A stretch of 7,571 nt of DNA from Methanobacterium sp. GTDB taxonomy: Archaea; Methanobacteriota; Methanobacteria; Methanobacteriales; Methanobacteriaceae. This document shows positions 1 to 5,861 of this stretch, in pieces. Below the pieces are notes generated by a model. It saw nothing but the letters and a program-made list of their open reading frames with translations, was not told the DNA's origin and did not search any database. How positions within the stretch are numbered: the stretch's first letter is position 1; each line of letters starts with the position of its first letter. The stretch spans positions 9,810 through 17,380 of the forward strand of contig PMMV01000120.1 in NCBI GenBank assembly GCA_003162115.1, written 5' to 3'. Position numbers and translations under genes: made by a program.

Positions 1-285
1 TTCTGATTTTATTATGCTCCTTATTAAAGAACATCCTTTAGAAATAGAATTTTCATTATTAAAATCGATAGAATCAAGTATTTCAGACAATTTGACTTCT
101 AATTCTTTTTTAATAAAAAGATCATAAGCTTCAACTGAAACAATAAATGCTGGGGGAATATTAAATCCTGCAAATGACATCTTGCTCAAATTAAGTGCTT
201 TTCCACCAATTTTTTCTATTGGAAGGTCCTTTTCTTTAAGATCAAAGACATACTTGTCTATATCAAGCATTTTATCATTACCCAT
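1..285 (-). CDS. PEP synthase-like protein, N-terminal fragment (PPDK N-terminal / PEP-pyruvate-binding domain)
   Basis: The 95 visible residues begin at an ATG at 285 and run off the left edge of the window, so the protein is partial. The segment around residues 25-50 (EKIGGKALNLSKM, then AGFNIPPAFIVS) matches the start of the ATP-grasp domain shared by phosphoenolpyruvate synthase, pyruvate phosphate dikinase and related phosphotransferases; GGKA at 27-30 is its nucleotide-binding lysine loop. PEP synthase converts pyruvate, ATP and water to PEP, AMP and phosphate in the cytoplasm and feeds gluconeogenesis in autotrophic methanogens. The phosphohistidine and PEP-binding domains lie outside the window, so a PEP synthase cannot be told from a paralogue such as a rifampicin-phosphotransferase-like protein. 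GTGAT about 6 nt ahead supports the ATG at 285; a second in-frame ATG at 270 is a possible alternative. It is transcribed divergently from the gene at 554. Confidence 0.85.
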   Translation of the reverse strand, partial: MGNDKMLDIDKYVFDLKEKDLPIEKIGGKALNLSKMSFAGFNIPPAFIVSVEAYDLFIKKELEVKLSEILDSIDFNNENSISKGCSLIRSIIKSE

Positions 286-358
286 TTTATAATCACTATA
301 CCTTTTTTGTATAATTTTTAAAATAAGTGGAATTCTGTATTTATTTTCAAATAAGTAG

Positions 359-367
359 AATATAAAA
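359..367 (-). promoter_or_regulatory. Candidate TATA box for the PEP synthase-like gene
   Basis: On the minus strand this reads TTTTATATT. A start site about 25 nt downstream would fall near 335-340 and give a leader of about 50 nt. The surroundings are very AT-rich, so the box is only a candidate. Confidence 0.35.
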
Positions 368-514
368 CAGTATGATTTTTTTAAAAATTTAAAAAAATAA
401 GATCTGCTTAGATTTGTTAGGTTTCCGAAAGTTTATGTAATTTATCTCTATCTTAACTATTATGTACAATTATTGTCTGATTCTAGCCAGAACGAAAATT
501 TAATATCATGTCGG

Positions 515-538
515 GATTATAAAATAGATTATAAAATA
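515..538 (+). repeat. Exact 12-bp tandem duplication carrying TATA motifs
   Basis: GATTATAAAATA occurs twice head to tail (515-526 and 527-538), directly before the Shine-Dalgarno sequence of the gene at 554. Each copy contains TATAAAAT, a good archaeal TATA box. A start 25 nt beyond the first copy would fall inside the Shine-Dalgarno sequence, and one beyond the second copy would fall at about the ATG. The duplicated boxes would therefore give leaderless or nearly leaderless mRNA, while the strong ribosome site implies a leadered one. An upstream AT stretch near 497-507 (TTTAATATC) could serve the leadered transcript. Confidence 0.6.
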
Positions 539-540
539 GA

Positions 541-549
541 AGGAGGTGA
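541..549 (+). promoter_or_regulatory. Strong Shine-Dalgarno sequence that fixes the start at 554
   Basis: AGGAGGTGA is a near-perfect complement to the archaeal 16S rRNA 3' end and lies 4 nt before ATG 554. It rules out the longer open frame that begins with TTG at 473, whose extra 27 residues are polar and have no ribosome site. Confidence 0.9.
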
Positions 550-553
550 AAAA

Positions 554-1534
554 ATGGTCGACGTTAAAGAAATAAAAACTATTGAACTAGTGCCTTTCAC
601 TCTCATGACTTCATCAATTGCTGCCATAATAGGCCTTATATACGCCATTATACTACTGATTACATTTGGAGCATTATCCGCATTTATTCCTGGAGCAGCA
701 TTAATATTTGCAAGTCTAGGTATATCAATGATAATCCTTTACCCCATTGGAGCCTTTCTGATTTATACAACGCTATCATTTATAACAGCACTTATTTACA
801 ATATGCTTGTACCAAGACTTGGCGGTATAAAATTAGGACTTGAAGGAGAACAAGTGACTTCATTACCAGTTGTATCCTTTGCACTGATACTTGCAGGTGT
901 AGGGGCAATATGGGCATTTATTATGGGGCTTTTATTAACTGCAGTGATATTGCCATTGACAACCATTATAAGTACAATTATTCCCCTTGCATCCCAATTA
1001 GCAGTCGCAACTATAAACAACGTAACATCAATCTTAAGTATGAGCAACGCTACTGGCAACTTGACAGTCAACGCAACTAACCTAACCGCGGCAAATCTTC
1101 CAAATGGCTCAGCCGTAGGAACAGCAGGAGTTGTTATAGCACTTATGCTAATAATTGGATTACCAATAGCAGTATTTGTATTAGGATTTATAGGAAGTGC
1201 ACTTTCAGCGATATTCTATAACTTCATAATACCTAGAGTTGGCGGAGTGAGGTTAATATTAGCACCTGCAGGAACAGCACACGAAATAACATCCATACCA
1301 GTTGTAGCAGCATCACTAGCTATTGCATCGGTTGCACTTATATTTGGAATTATCATTGGAATCATCCAATTTATAAGTATAGCCGCAGCAGGAAATGCAG
1401 TAATGGGCATTGAAATCCTCATATACGATGTACTCAGATACTTTATAGGGACATTCATCATGGTTGCAATAATTACCATAATCTACAACTTCCTAGCAAC
1501 AAGAATTGGAGGAGTTCAATTAGGACTTGAATAA
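554..1534 (+). CDS. Multi-spanning membrane protein with three internal repeats and a sequon-rich loop (function unknown)
   Basis: The protein has 326 residues and is almost entirely hydrophobic. It consists of three related units. Each starts with a phrase like VTSLPVV (residues 11-17, 101-107, 245-251), continues with membrane helices, and ends with a YN-x(3)-PR-x-GG-type motif: IYNMLVPRLGGIKLGLE at 81-97, FYNFIIPRVGGVRLILA at 221-237, IYNFLATRIGGVQLGLE at 310-326. The basic end motifs suggest the unit junctions face the cytoplasm, with two or more helices per unit. The middle unit has a polar insertion (about 154-188) with N-X-S/T sequons at N156, N165, N169, N173, N176 and N184, presumably extracellular and glycosylated. 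From memory, short one-unit membrane proteins with a similar YN...GG ending (DUF3566-like) exist in archaea and bacteria, so this looks like a triplication; that link is unchecked. It is probably monocistronic, between the TATA duplication and its own terminator. No enzymatic motif was seen. Confidence 0.85.
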   Translation: MVDVKEIKTIELVPFTLMTSSIAAIIGLIYAIILLITFGALSAFIPGAALIFASLGISMIILYPIGAFLIYTTLSFITALIYNMLVPRLGGIKLGLEGEQVTSLPVVSFALILAGVGAIWAFIMGLLLTAVILPLTTIISTIIPLASQLAVATINNVTSILSMSNATGNLTVNATNLTAANLPNGSAVGTAGVVIALMLIIGLPIAVFVLGFIGSALSAIFYNFIIPRVGGVRLILAPAGTAHEITSIPVVAASLAIASVALIFGIIIGIIQFISIAAAGNAVMGIEILIYDVLRYFIGTFIMVAIITIIYNFLATRIGGVQLGLE

Positions 1535-1572
1535 AGGCTTTAAAAACCTTTATTTTTTTATATTTTTTTTTT
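1533..1572 (+). terminator. Hairpin plus long T runs ending the three-unit membrane protein gene
   Basis: AAAGG (1533-1537) pairs with CCTTT (1547-1551) across a 9-nt loop. Runs of seven T (1553-1559) and ten T (1563-1572) follow. Oligo-T alone terminates archaeal RNA polymerase; the short hairpin overlaps the stop codon. Confidence 0.75.
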
Positions 1573-1597
1573 GAATAAAAATCTATTAATTACGGTG

Positions 1598-1611
1598 ATT
1601 TAGATCTAAAT
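1598..1611. repeat. Perfect 14-bp palindrome
   Basis: ATTTAGATCTAAAT is a perfect inverted repeat in the 215-bp gap between the terminator of the upstream gene and the promoter of the 50-residue gene. It lies about 120 bp ahead of that promoter, far for a proximal operator. The rest of the gap (1573-1717) is AT-rich with no other structure I could support. Confidence 0.45.
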
Positions 1612-1719
1612 AATTTTTTAAAATAAAAAAAACAATTTTTATTCATGATTCAATCTTCTAATTACTTTTATTGTATTTCAAAGAGTTTTAAGCAAGAGAT
1701 TTAATAAATTTGGTTAAAA

Positions 1720-1728
1720 TTATATATT
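1720..1728 (+). promoter_or_regulatory. TATA box implying a leaderless start for the 50-residue gene
   Basis: TTATATATT (1720-1728) is a strong TATA-like box. The usual 22-27 bp spacing puts the start site at about 1748-1752, right on the ATG at 1750. No Shine-Dalgarno sequence precedes that ATG, in keeping with a leaderless mRNA. Confidence 0.55.
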
Positions 1729-1749
1729 TTTTTATACATAAAATAGAAT

Positions 1750-1902
1750 ATGAACTCTAAAACATATCGTGAAATAATGGGGATAATTGCAATAATTGTT
1801 GGTGTATTTTTTATCATCGATCCTCCGATTGTAGCATATTTATTAGGAATTGTGCTCCTTGCATATGGAATAATGGAATTGATAAACATAGAGATGGAAT
1901 AG
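1750..1902 (+). CDS. Small two-helix membrane protein, 50 residues (DUF3096/DUF308-like)
   Basis: The gene starts at ATG 1750 and stops with TAG at 1900-1902. A short polar N-terminus (MNSKTYREIM) leads into a hydrophobic helix at about 9-23, a DPP turn (24-26), a second helix at about 27-43, and an acidic tail (INIEME). A glycine-containing helical hairpin broken by Asp-Pro resembles, from memory, the short DUF3096 proteins and single repeats of the DUF308/HdeD family; no function is established for this type. The reading frame has its own TATA box at leaderless spacing and its own hairpin terminator, so it looks like a separate transcription unit. An open frame on the opposite strand here is only a shadow. 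The isolated promoter-ORF-terminator arrangement and coherent topology support a real gene despite the small size. Confidence 0.7.
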   Translation: MNSKTYREIMGIIAIIVGVFFIIDPPIVAYLLGIVLLAYGIMELINIEME

Positions 1903-1927
1903 ATCCAAACATCTGGATGTATTCACC

Positions 1928-1964
1928 AATAACTGGAATAATTCCTTTCAAGTTATTATTTTTT
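1928..1964 (+). terminator. Hairpin terminator after the 50-residue gene
   Basis: AATAACT (1928-1934) pairs perfectly with AGTTATT (1951-1957). Inside the loop GGAA and TTCC (1935-1945) can form a smaller stem. A run of six T follows at 1959-1964. Confidence 0.65.
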
Positions 1965-2034
1965 ATTTGAACAGAATTAAGGAACTTTTCAACTAACTAA
2001 TGTGTGCTTAATCTAAATATACATCAATTATAGG

Positions 2035-2062
2035 GTATATAGTCCTTATAATAAATATAAAA
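2035..2062 (+). promoter_or_regulatory. AT-rich promoter region of the winged-helix/phosphodiesterase operon
   Basis: Two overlapping TATA candidates are visible: TATATA at 2036-2041 (start near 2063) and TTATAATAAATATAAAA at 2046-2062 (start near 2075-2080). Either leaves a short leader containing the GGGGGA at 2079-2084. The sequence alone does not decide between them. Confidence 0.4.
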
Positions 2063-2089
2063 TGATTTAGAGATAAATGGGGGAATTTA

Positions 2090-2338
2090 ATGGATGAAGT
2101 GGAAATTAGACTGAGAATATTGAAAAATATTTATGACTTAAATAAAATTTCTCAAGACTATCCAGTTGATAGTAGAGATTTAATGGAAAAATTAAATATT
2201 ACATCTGAGGAATTGTTTTTTAATGCTAAATATCTAGAAGAAGATGGATACGTAGAGCTTGAAAAATTTTTAGGTGATGAATTTAAAGCAAAGATCACTC
2301 CTCAAGGGATAAAAAAAGTAGAAAAAATGGGTTATTAA
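2090..2338 (+). CDS. Small winged-helix DNA-binding protein
   Basis: This 82-residue protein looks like a minimal archaeal winged-helix domain. After an N-terminal helix (about 3-22), residues 27-36 and 38-52 form a helix-turn-helix (VDSRDLMEKLNITSEELFFN), followed by a wing hairpin (about 53-69, GYVELEKFLGDEFKAKI) and a closing helix beginning TPQGIKKVE, the characteristic end of many archaeal wHTH proteins. No sensor, metal-binding or membrane domain is present, so any ligand is unknown. The start ATG is preceded by GGGGGA at 2079-2084. It lies 21 bp ahead of the phosphodiesterase gene on the same strand, with no terminator between, so the two are probably co-transcribed. It may regulate its own operon; that is inference. 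A protein-protein adaptor role is also possible. Confidence 0.8.
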   Translation: MDEVEIRLRILKNIYDLNKISQDYPVDSRDLMEKLNITSEELFFNAKYLEEDGYVELEKFLGDEFKAKITPQGIKKVEKMGY

Positions 2339-2359
2339 TTATTATTTTAAGGCGATTTA

Positions 2360-4381
2360 ATGGAAAAATATGATAAAATATACCATAAATCAAGATTTTA
2401 CTGGCTATGGAGAACTATAGTACTTTGGATCGGATCTTCGTTAGGATTTTTACTAATTGCTGATATTTCAGTAGGATTAACAATAAATACATGGGAAACC
2501 GCATTTGTAGCGGCTGGAGTTGTAGGAATTTTAAATGCTTTATTGTGGCCATTTTTATCACGTATTCTACTTCCATTCATGGTGTATACGGTCGGAATAG
2601 GTGCATTACTGATTAACGGAGCTTTGATATGGTTAGCCAGCAATTTCGTTCCGGGAATAACCATAGAAGGAGCTGCTCTTATCTTAGCCCCAATAGGAAT
2701 GGCTGCAATCTCCACTCTATTTAATGCTATTGCAACAATTGATGATGACGCATCATGGTACAGAGGTATAAGCGCTGCTTCCAAGAAAATTAATAGTAAA
2801 ACTGAAAAAAATACTCCTGGAGTCATCTTCCTGGAAATTGACGGGCTGGCAAAGAATATCTTGCTTGAAGCCGTTGAAAAGGGGGATATGCCTACAGTTA
2901 AAAGATGGATTGATGAAGGTAGCCATAAATTAACAGGTTGGGAAACAGATCTATCAAGTCAGACAGGTGCAAGCCAGGCCGGACTTCTCCATGGTAATAA
3001 CGAGGATATTGTGGCATTTAGGTGGGTTGAAAAGGAAAATAATAATAGATTCATGGTATCGACAGGATTAAATGATGCTCCAATTGTAGAAAAACGTATA
3101 TCTGATGGAAATGGTCTTTTGTCAGTTAATGGGGCTAGTAGATCCAATTTGTTTTCTGGAGATGCTGAGGACGTTATATTCACTTTTAGTCAGCTTAAAA
3201 ATCTTGGAAGATTTTATAGTAAGGCCTGGCAATATGTTTTTTCAAGTTCTTCCAACTTCAGTCGTATAGTAAGTTTATTTCTCTGGGATGCACTCTTAGA
3301 TTACAAATCACAGATCATGCATAGGATAATGGATATAAGGCCTAGGATATACAGGGGGTTTACTTTTCCATTTATTAGAGGGGGTGCGAATGTATTTTTA
3401 AGGGAAATAACAACTTTGGCTTTAATTGGGGATGTGTTAAAGGGCCATGTGGATGTTGCTTATGTCACATATTTAGGATATGATGAAATTGCCCATCATT
3501 CGGGAATAAGGGACGAAGATGCTTTTAATGCACTAAGAAATATTGATAAACAATTTCATAGGGTTGAAATGGCATCTGAATTAGCATCTAGGGATTATAG
3601 AATAGTTGTACATTCTGATCATGGTCAGACGAATGGTGCAACTTTTAAACAGCGATATGGTCAAACACTGGAAGAGCTGGTTAAGGATTTACTACCCGTT
3701 GAAGCTCAGGTATTTGCTGATATGTCCCCAAGTACTGGTGATCATTTTGTTTCTGCATTTACAGAACCAGGAGATAGATTTAAAGGATTTTTTCAAGATA
3801 AAACTCGGGGTGTAAATGATTATATACAGAAGTACAGGATAACTAAAAAGCCGATTAAAGTCGAGAGAAAAGATGCTAATGTGGTGGTATTGGCTTCAGG
3901 AAATTTAGGAATGGTTTATCTCACTGATCATGAGAATAGACTCACTTTTGAGGAAATGAACCAGCTGTATTCTGATCTGATTCCAGGACTGGCAAAACAC
4001 GAGGGAATAGGATTTATTCTTGTTAACTCTGATGAATATGGAGCCCTTGTAATAGGCAACAATGGGACTTATTATTTAAAAGACGACAGTATTGAGGGAG
4101 AAGATCCTTTAACCAACTTTGGCTCACACGCAGTTGAACATATTAAAAGGACTAATAGTTTCAAATACACTCCAGATATACTAGTTATAAGTTTATACGA
4201 TCCTAAAAAAAATGAAGTGGCGGCATTTGAAGAACTTGTTGGAAGTCATGGAGGAATAGGGGGAGAACAATCATTCCCATTCATACTTCACCCTTCAGAA
4301 TGGGATATTAAAGATGATTTAGTTGGTGCAGAAAAGGTTCATCGAGCATTTAAGGCCGAAATATTAAAGACAATCCATTAA
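2360..4381 (+). CDS. Holin-like membrane domain fused to an alkaline-phosphatase-superfamily phosphodiesterase
   Basis: The 673 residues comprise two parts. Residues about 17-125 form four hydrophobic helices typical of the phage holin family 4 domain (PF04020). Residues about 153-645 are a type I phosphodiesterase/nucleotide pyrophosphatase-like domain (PF01663). The full two-metal active site can be assigned by comparison with NPP enzymes: D161 (FLEIDGL), T202 as nucleophile (SSQTGASQAG), D375 and H379 (YDEIAHH), D420 and H421 (HSDHGQT) and H630 (GSHGG). It should hydrolyse a phosphodiester or phosphomonoester, but the substrate is unknown. There is no signal peptide. The basic N-terminus and the basic linker after helix 4 (residues 134-149) suggest that both ends are cytoplasmic. 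The protein has no cysteine. ATG 2360 follows GGCGAT at 2351-2356. The holin label is historical: this architecture occurs as a chromosomal fusion in bacteria such as actinobacteria, and there is no sign of prophage here. Confidence 0.88.
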   Translation: MEKYDKIYHKSRFYWLWRTIVLWIGSSLGFLLIADISVGLTINTWETAFVAAGVVGILNALLWPFLSRILLPFMVYTVGIGALLINGALIWLASNFVPGITIEGAALILAPIGMAAISTLFNAIATIDDDASWYRGISAASKKINSKTEKNTPGVIFLEIDGLAKNILLEAVEKGDMPTVKRWIDEGSHKLTGWETDLSSQTGASQAGLLHGNNEDIVAFRWVEKENNNRFMVSTGLNDAPIVEKRISDGNGLLSVNGASRSNLFSGDAEDVIFTFSQLKNLGRFYSKAWQYVFSSSSNFSRIVSLFLWDALLDYKSQIMHRIMDIRPRIYRGFTFPFIRGGANVFLREITTLALIGDVLKGHVDVAYVTYLGYDEIAHHSGIRDEDAFNALRNIDKQFHRVEMASELASRDYRIVVHSDHGQTNGATFKQRYGQTLEELVKDLLPVEAQVFADMSPSTGDHFVSAFTEPGDRFKGFFQDKTRGVNDYIQKYRITKKPIKVERKDANVVVLASGNLGMVYLTDHENRLTFEEMNQLYSDLIPGLAKHEGIGFILVNSDEYGALVIGNNGTYYLKDDSIEGEDPLTNFGSHAVEHIKRTNSFKYTPDILVISLYDPKKNEVAAFEELVGSHGGIGGEQSFPFILHPSEWDIKDDLVGAEKVHRAFKAEILKTIH

Positions 4382-4496
4382 ACCTTTTAATTATAAAAAG
4401 TAATATTGATATTAGTTAGAAGTTATTTTTAACGATAATGAACATATATTTTTTTATCATTTTTTAAATTAATGTATCAAAAAAATTAGCAAAAAA
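4382..4496. terminator. Bidirectional T-run terminator region between convergent genes
   Basis: For the plus-strand phosphodiesterase gene there are T runs at 4449-4455 and 4460-4465. For the minus-strand RNase III gene, T runs (plus-strand A runs) lie at 4491-4496, directly after its stop codon, and at 4479-4485. No strong hairpin is needed for archaeal termination. No gene fits in this gap. Confidence 0.55.
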
Positions 4497-5150
4497 TTAA
4501 ACCTTACTTAAGGCCATTTTAGCAGCATCCTGTTCGGCTTCTTTTTTACTACCACCAGTACCAGTTCCATAATTTTTTCCATTAATTATAGCAGCTATGG
4601 TGAAAGTTTTTTCATGAGGTTCTCCTTCTTCATTGATTAACTCATAAATAATTTCTAAGCAACCCTGATCACACAATTGTTTTAATTCTGATTTATAATC
4701 GTAAAAAAATATGTCTTTATTTTTTATATGGGGTATGACCGTTTTAGAAAGAAATTCTTTGACACTTTCGAGACCTAAATCCAGATATAGAGCACCAATA
4801 AAAGATTCAAATACATCACTAACGACTGAATCAATTTCCCGTCTGGTCAAATTTGGACCTGCACCTAATTTAATATATTTATCTAATCCTATTTCTGTCG
4901 AATAGATATAAATTGCTTTTTTACATACATAATTAGAACGCATTCTAGTTAATTGGCCTTCAGTTAAATTGGAATCCATATTATACAAAAATTCAGACAC
5001 CACAAGATCAAGAACAGCATCGCCTAAAAATTCTAATCTTTCATAACATTCAAAGATGTCATTTTCATTTGAATAAGACTCATGAAGAAATGCCAGCTCA
5101 TAAAGATGAATGTTATTTGGTTTAATAGAAAATTCTTTTAGCAATTGCAT
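4497..5150 (-). CDS. rnc: Ribonuclease III with dsRNA-binding domain
   Basis: This 217-residue protein has the complete bacterial-type layout, close to the usual length of about 220-230. The endonuclease domain (about 3-145) carries the signature [13 protein letters not shown] with E37, E40 and D44, then EGQLTRMR with E64, and [14 protein letters not shown] with D112 and E115. These correspond to the metal-binding acidic residues of E. coli RNase III. The dsRNA-binding domain (about 150-216) ends with the basic helix motif [16 protein letters not shown]. It should cleave double-stranded RNA as a homodimer, leaving 2-nt 3' overhangs, with roles in rRNA and mRNA processing. Most archaea lack this enzyme and mature rRNA with the bulge-helix-bulge endonuclease, so horizontal acquisition from bacteria is likely. 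A stop codon three codons upstream fixes the ATG at 5150. There is no Shine-Dalgarno sequence, and a TATA box at leaderless distance precedes it. Confidence 0.95.
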   Translation of the reverse strand: MQLLKEFSIKPNNIHLYELAFLHESYSNENDIFECYERLEFLGDAVLDLVVSEFLYNMDSNLTEGQLTRMRSNYVCKKAIYIYSTEIGLDKYIKLGAGPNLTRREIDSVVSDVFESFIGALYLDLGLESVKEFLSKTVIPHIKNKDIFFYDYKSELKQLCDQGCLEIIYELINEEGEPHEKTFTIAAIINGKNYGTGTGGSKKEAEQDAAKMALSKV

Positions 5151-5174
5151 ATTATCTATTTACTAATGTGTCTG

Positions 5175-5182
5175 ATTTTATA
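5175..5182 (-). promoter_or_regulatory. TATA box of the RNase III gene
   Basis: Read on the minus strand this is TATAAAAT, preceded by AACAAAA. A start 25 nt downstream falls at about 5153, at most a few nucleotides before the ATG at 5150, so the mRNA is predicted to be leaderless or nearly so. Confidence 0.55.
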
Positions 5183-5468
5183 TTTTGTTATTTCAAATAT
5201 TATAAAGATCTTTTCTTCTCAAACACAAATAGATTATAGCAATTCTTTATTTGTAAATATCAATAAGATACTACAATATTTACCAGAATATAGATATAGG
5301 ATTGAAGCTTATGCATTTAATGCTTAGAACTAATCTAATAAATAATTTTTAAAGAAAATCTTATTATAAGTTCATAATTAATAATAATAAGAAAAATTTA
5401 AATGTTCTATTTTGATAATAATTGTTTAATTAGTTGAATAGATATTTAATAAAATTTAATGTTGAAGA
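5183..5468. other. AT-rich non-coding stretch
   Basis: Upstream of the RNase III promoter the DNA is extremely AT-rich; 5341-5400 holds only about 5 G or C in 60 bases. A short plus-strand open frame ends at 5327 (from an ATG at 5166, 53 codons), but it has no ribosome site and its start overlaps the RNase III promoter, so it is not called. A weak TATA-like TTTAATAAAA at 5444-5453 could drive transcription into the following island. Confidence 0.5.
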
Positions 5469-5622
5469 ATGATTACATATCAGAAGACATGAGGCATTAG
5501 TGGAAACAATGATAATGGTACTGAAATTCAACTGTACAATTGCTACAGGGCGATAAAGTTATCCAAACTCGAAGTACTTCTGAAACCTAGAATTGTTAGT
5601 ATAGTCACAATTATTAATTAGT
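5469..5622 (+). other. G+C-enriched intergenic island: candidate structured RNA or gene remnant
   Basis: G+C is about 35% here against about 8% just upstream. Small inverted repeats cluster within it: CTGTA/TACAG (5532-5536 with 5544-5548), GATA/TATC (5552-5555 with 5560-5563), the palindrome GAAGTACTTC (5571-5580), and AATTGT/ACAATT (5591-5596 with 5607-5612). In very AT-rich archaeal genomes such islands sometimes mark non-coding RNAs. Box C/D-like words occur (ATGATAA at 5509-5515, CTGA at 5521-5524 and 5580-5583), but their spacing is poor. Alternatively it is a decayed coding segment: the frame from 5473 reads ...RRHEALVETMIMVLKF... to a stop at 5552-5554, and removing one G from 5548-5550 would extend it to 5588. 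The strand is uncertain. Confidence 0.3.
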
Positions 5623-5636
5623 TATTTATCATTAAA

Positions 5637-5645
5637 ATTAATATA
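5637..5645 (+). promoter_or_regulatory. TATA box of the 34-residue gene
   Basis: ATTAATATA/TATATG around 5637-5646 places a start near 5666-5670, just before the AGGAAGTGA ribosome site. This gives a compact leader of about 15 nt. Confidence 0.45.
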
Positions 5646-5683
5646 TGAAAAGAAGTAAAGAATAAAAAATAGGAAGTGAGAAT

Positions 5684-5788
5684 ATGATAGATTACACAAA
5701 TCTGTTTTTAGGGATAATAGGATTTATTTTAATAACGATAGGTTTTGGTGTGTTAGTAGGATGGTTTATGGGAGAAGTGGAATCTTAA
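5684..5788 (+). CDS. Single-span small membrane protein, 34 residues (function unknown)
   Basis: A short frame from ATG 5684 to TAA 5786-5788 encodes a polar start (MIDYTN), one long glycine-containing hydrophobic helix (about residues 7-29, LFLGIIGFILITIGFGVLVGW), and an acidic tail (GEVES). It is well supported for its size: AGGAAGTGA (5671-5679), one mismatch from the ideal GGAGGTGA, lies 4 nt before the ATG, and a TATA box sits about 40 bp ahead. No neighbour is close enough on the same strand to be in an operon. I do not recognise a family. Proteins of this size often act as accessory subunits or regulators of a larger membrane complex, but no partner is visible. The glycines in the helix would allow close helix packing. 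Confidence 0.65.
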   Translation: MIDYTNLFLGIIGFILITIGFGVLVGWFMGEVES

Positions 5789-5861
5789 ACGGGAATAAAA
5801 GGTCTGTAATTGTTTTATTGCTAATAGACTTAATATTGATATGTTCTGGTAATTTTTAGCT

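Noticed and set aside
473..553. N-terminal extension of the three-unit membrane protein from a TTG
   Set aside because: The extension is polar, lacks a ribosome site, and contains the TATA duplication and the strong Shine-Dalgarno sequence of ATG 554.
1216..1479. Long minus-strand open frames inside 796-1479 and 2398-3183
   Set aside because: They lie antisense to well-supported genes, have no ribosome sites, and their sequences are the complement of strongly biased hydrophobic or catalytic coding regions.
2360..2740. Prophage lysis gene suggested by the holin-like domain
   Set aside because: The domain is fused to a phosphodiesterase, and no phage structural, lysin or integrase gene is nearby; this fusion is a chromosomal architecture.
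5145..5327. Plus-strand open frame of up to 60 codons with a hydrophobic start
   Set aside because: It starts at TTG inside the RNase III gene (or at ATG 5166), has no ribosome site, and lies over the RNase III promoter; its composition matches AT-rich non-coding DNA.
5490..5492. TGA read as selenocysteine in a frame from ATG 5469 to TAG 5622
   Set aside because: There is no recognisable SECIS element or selenoprotein similarity, and the frame after the TGA is only about 43 codons of nondescript sequence.
5509..5583. Box C/D small RNA
   Set aside because: C-like and D-like words occur, but the C to D' distance is too short for a guide, the internal C' box is poor, and no closing terminal stem is seen.
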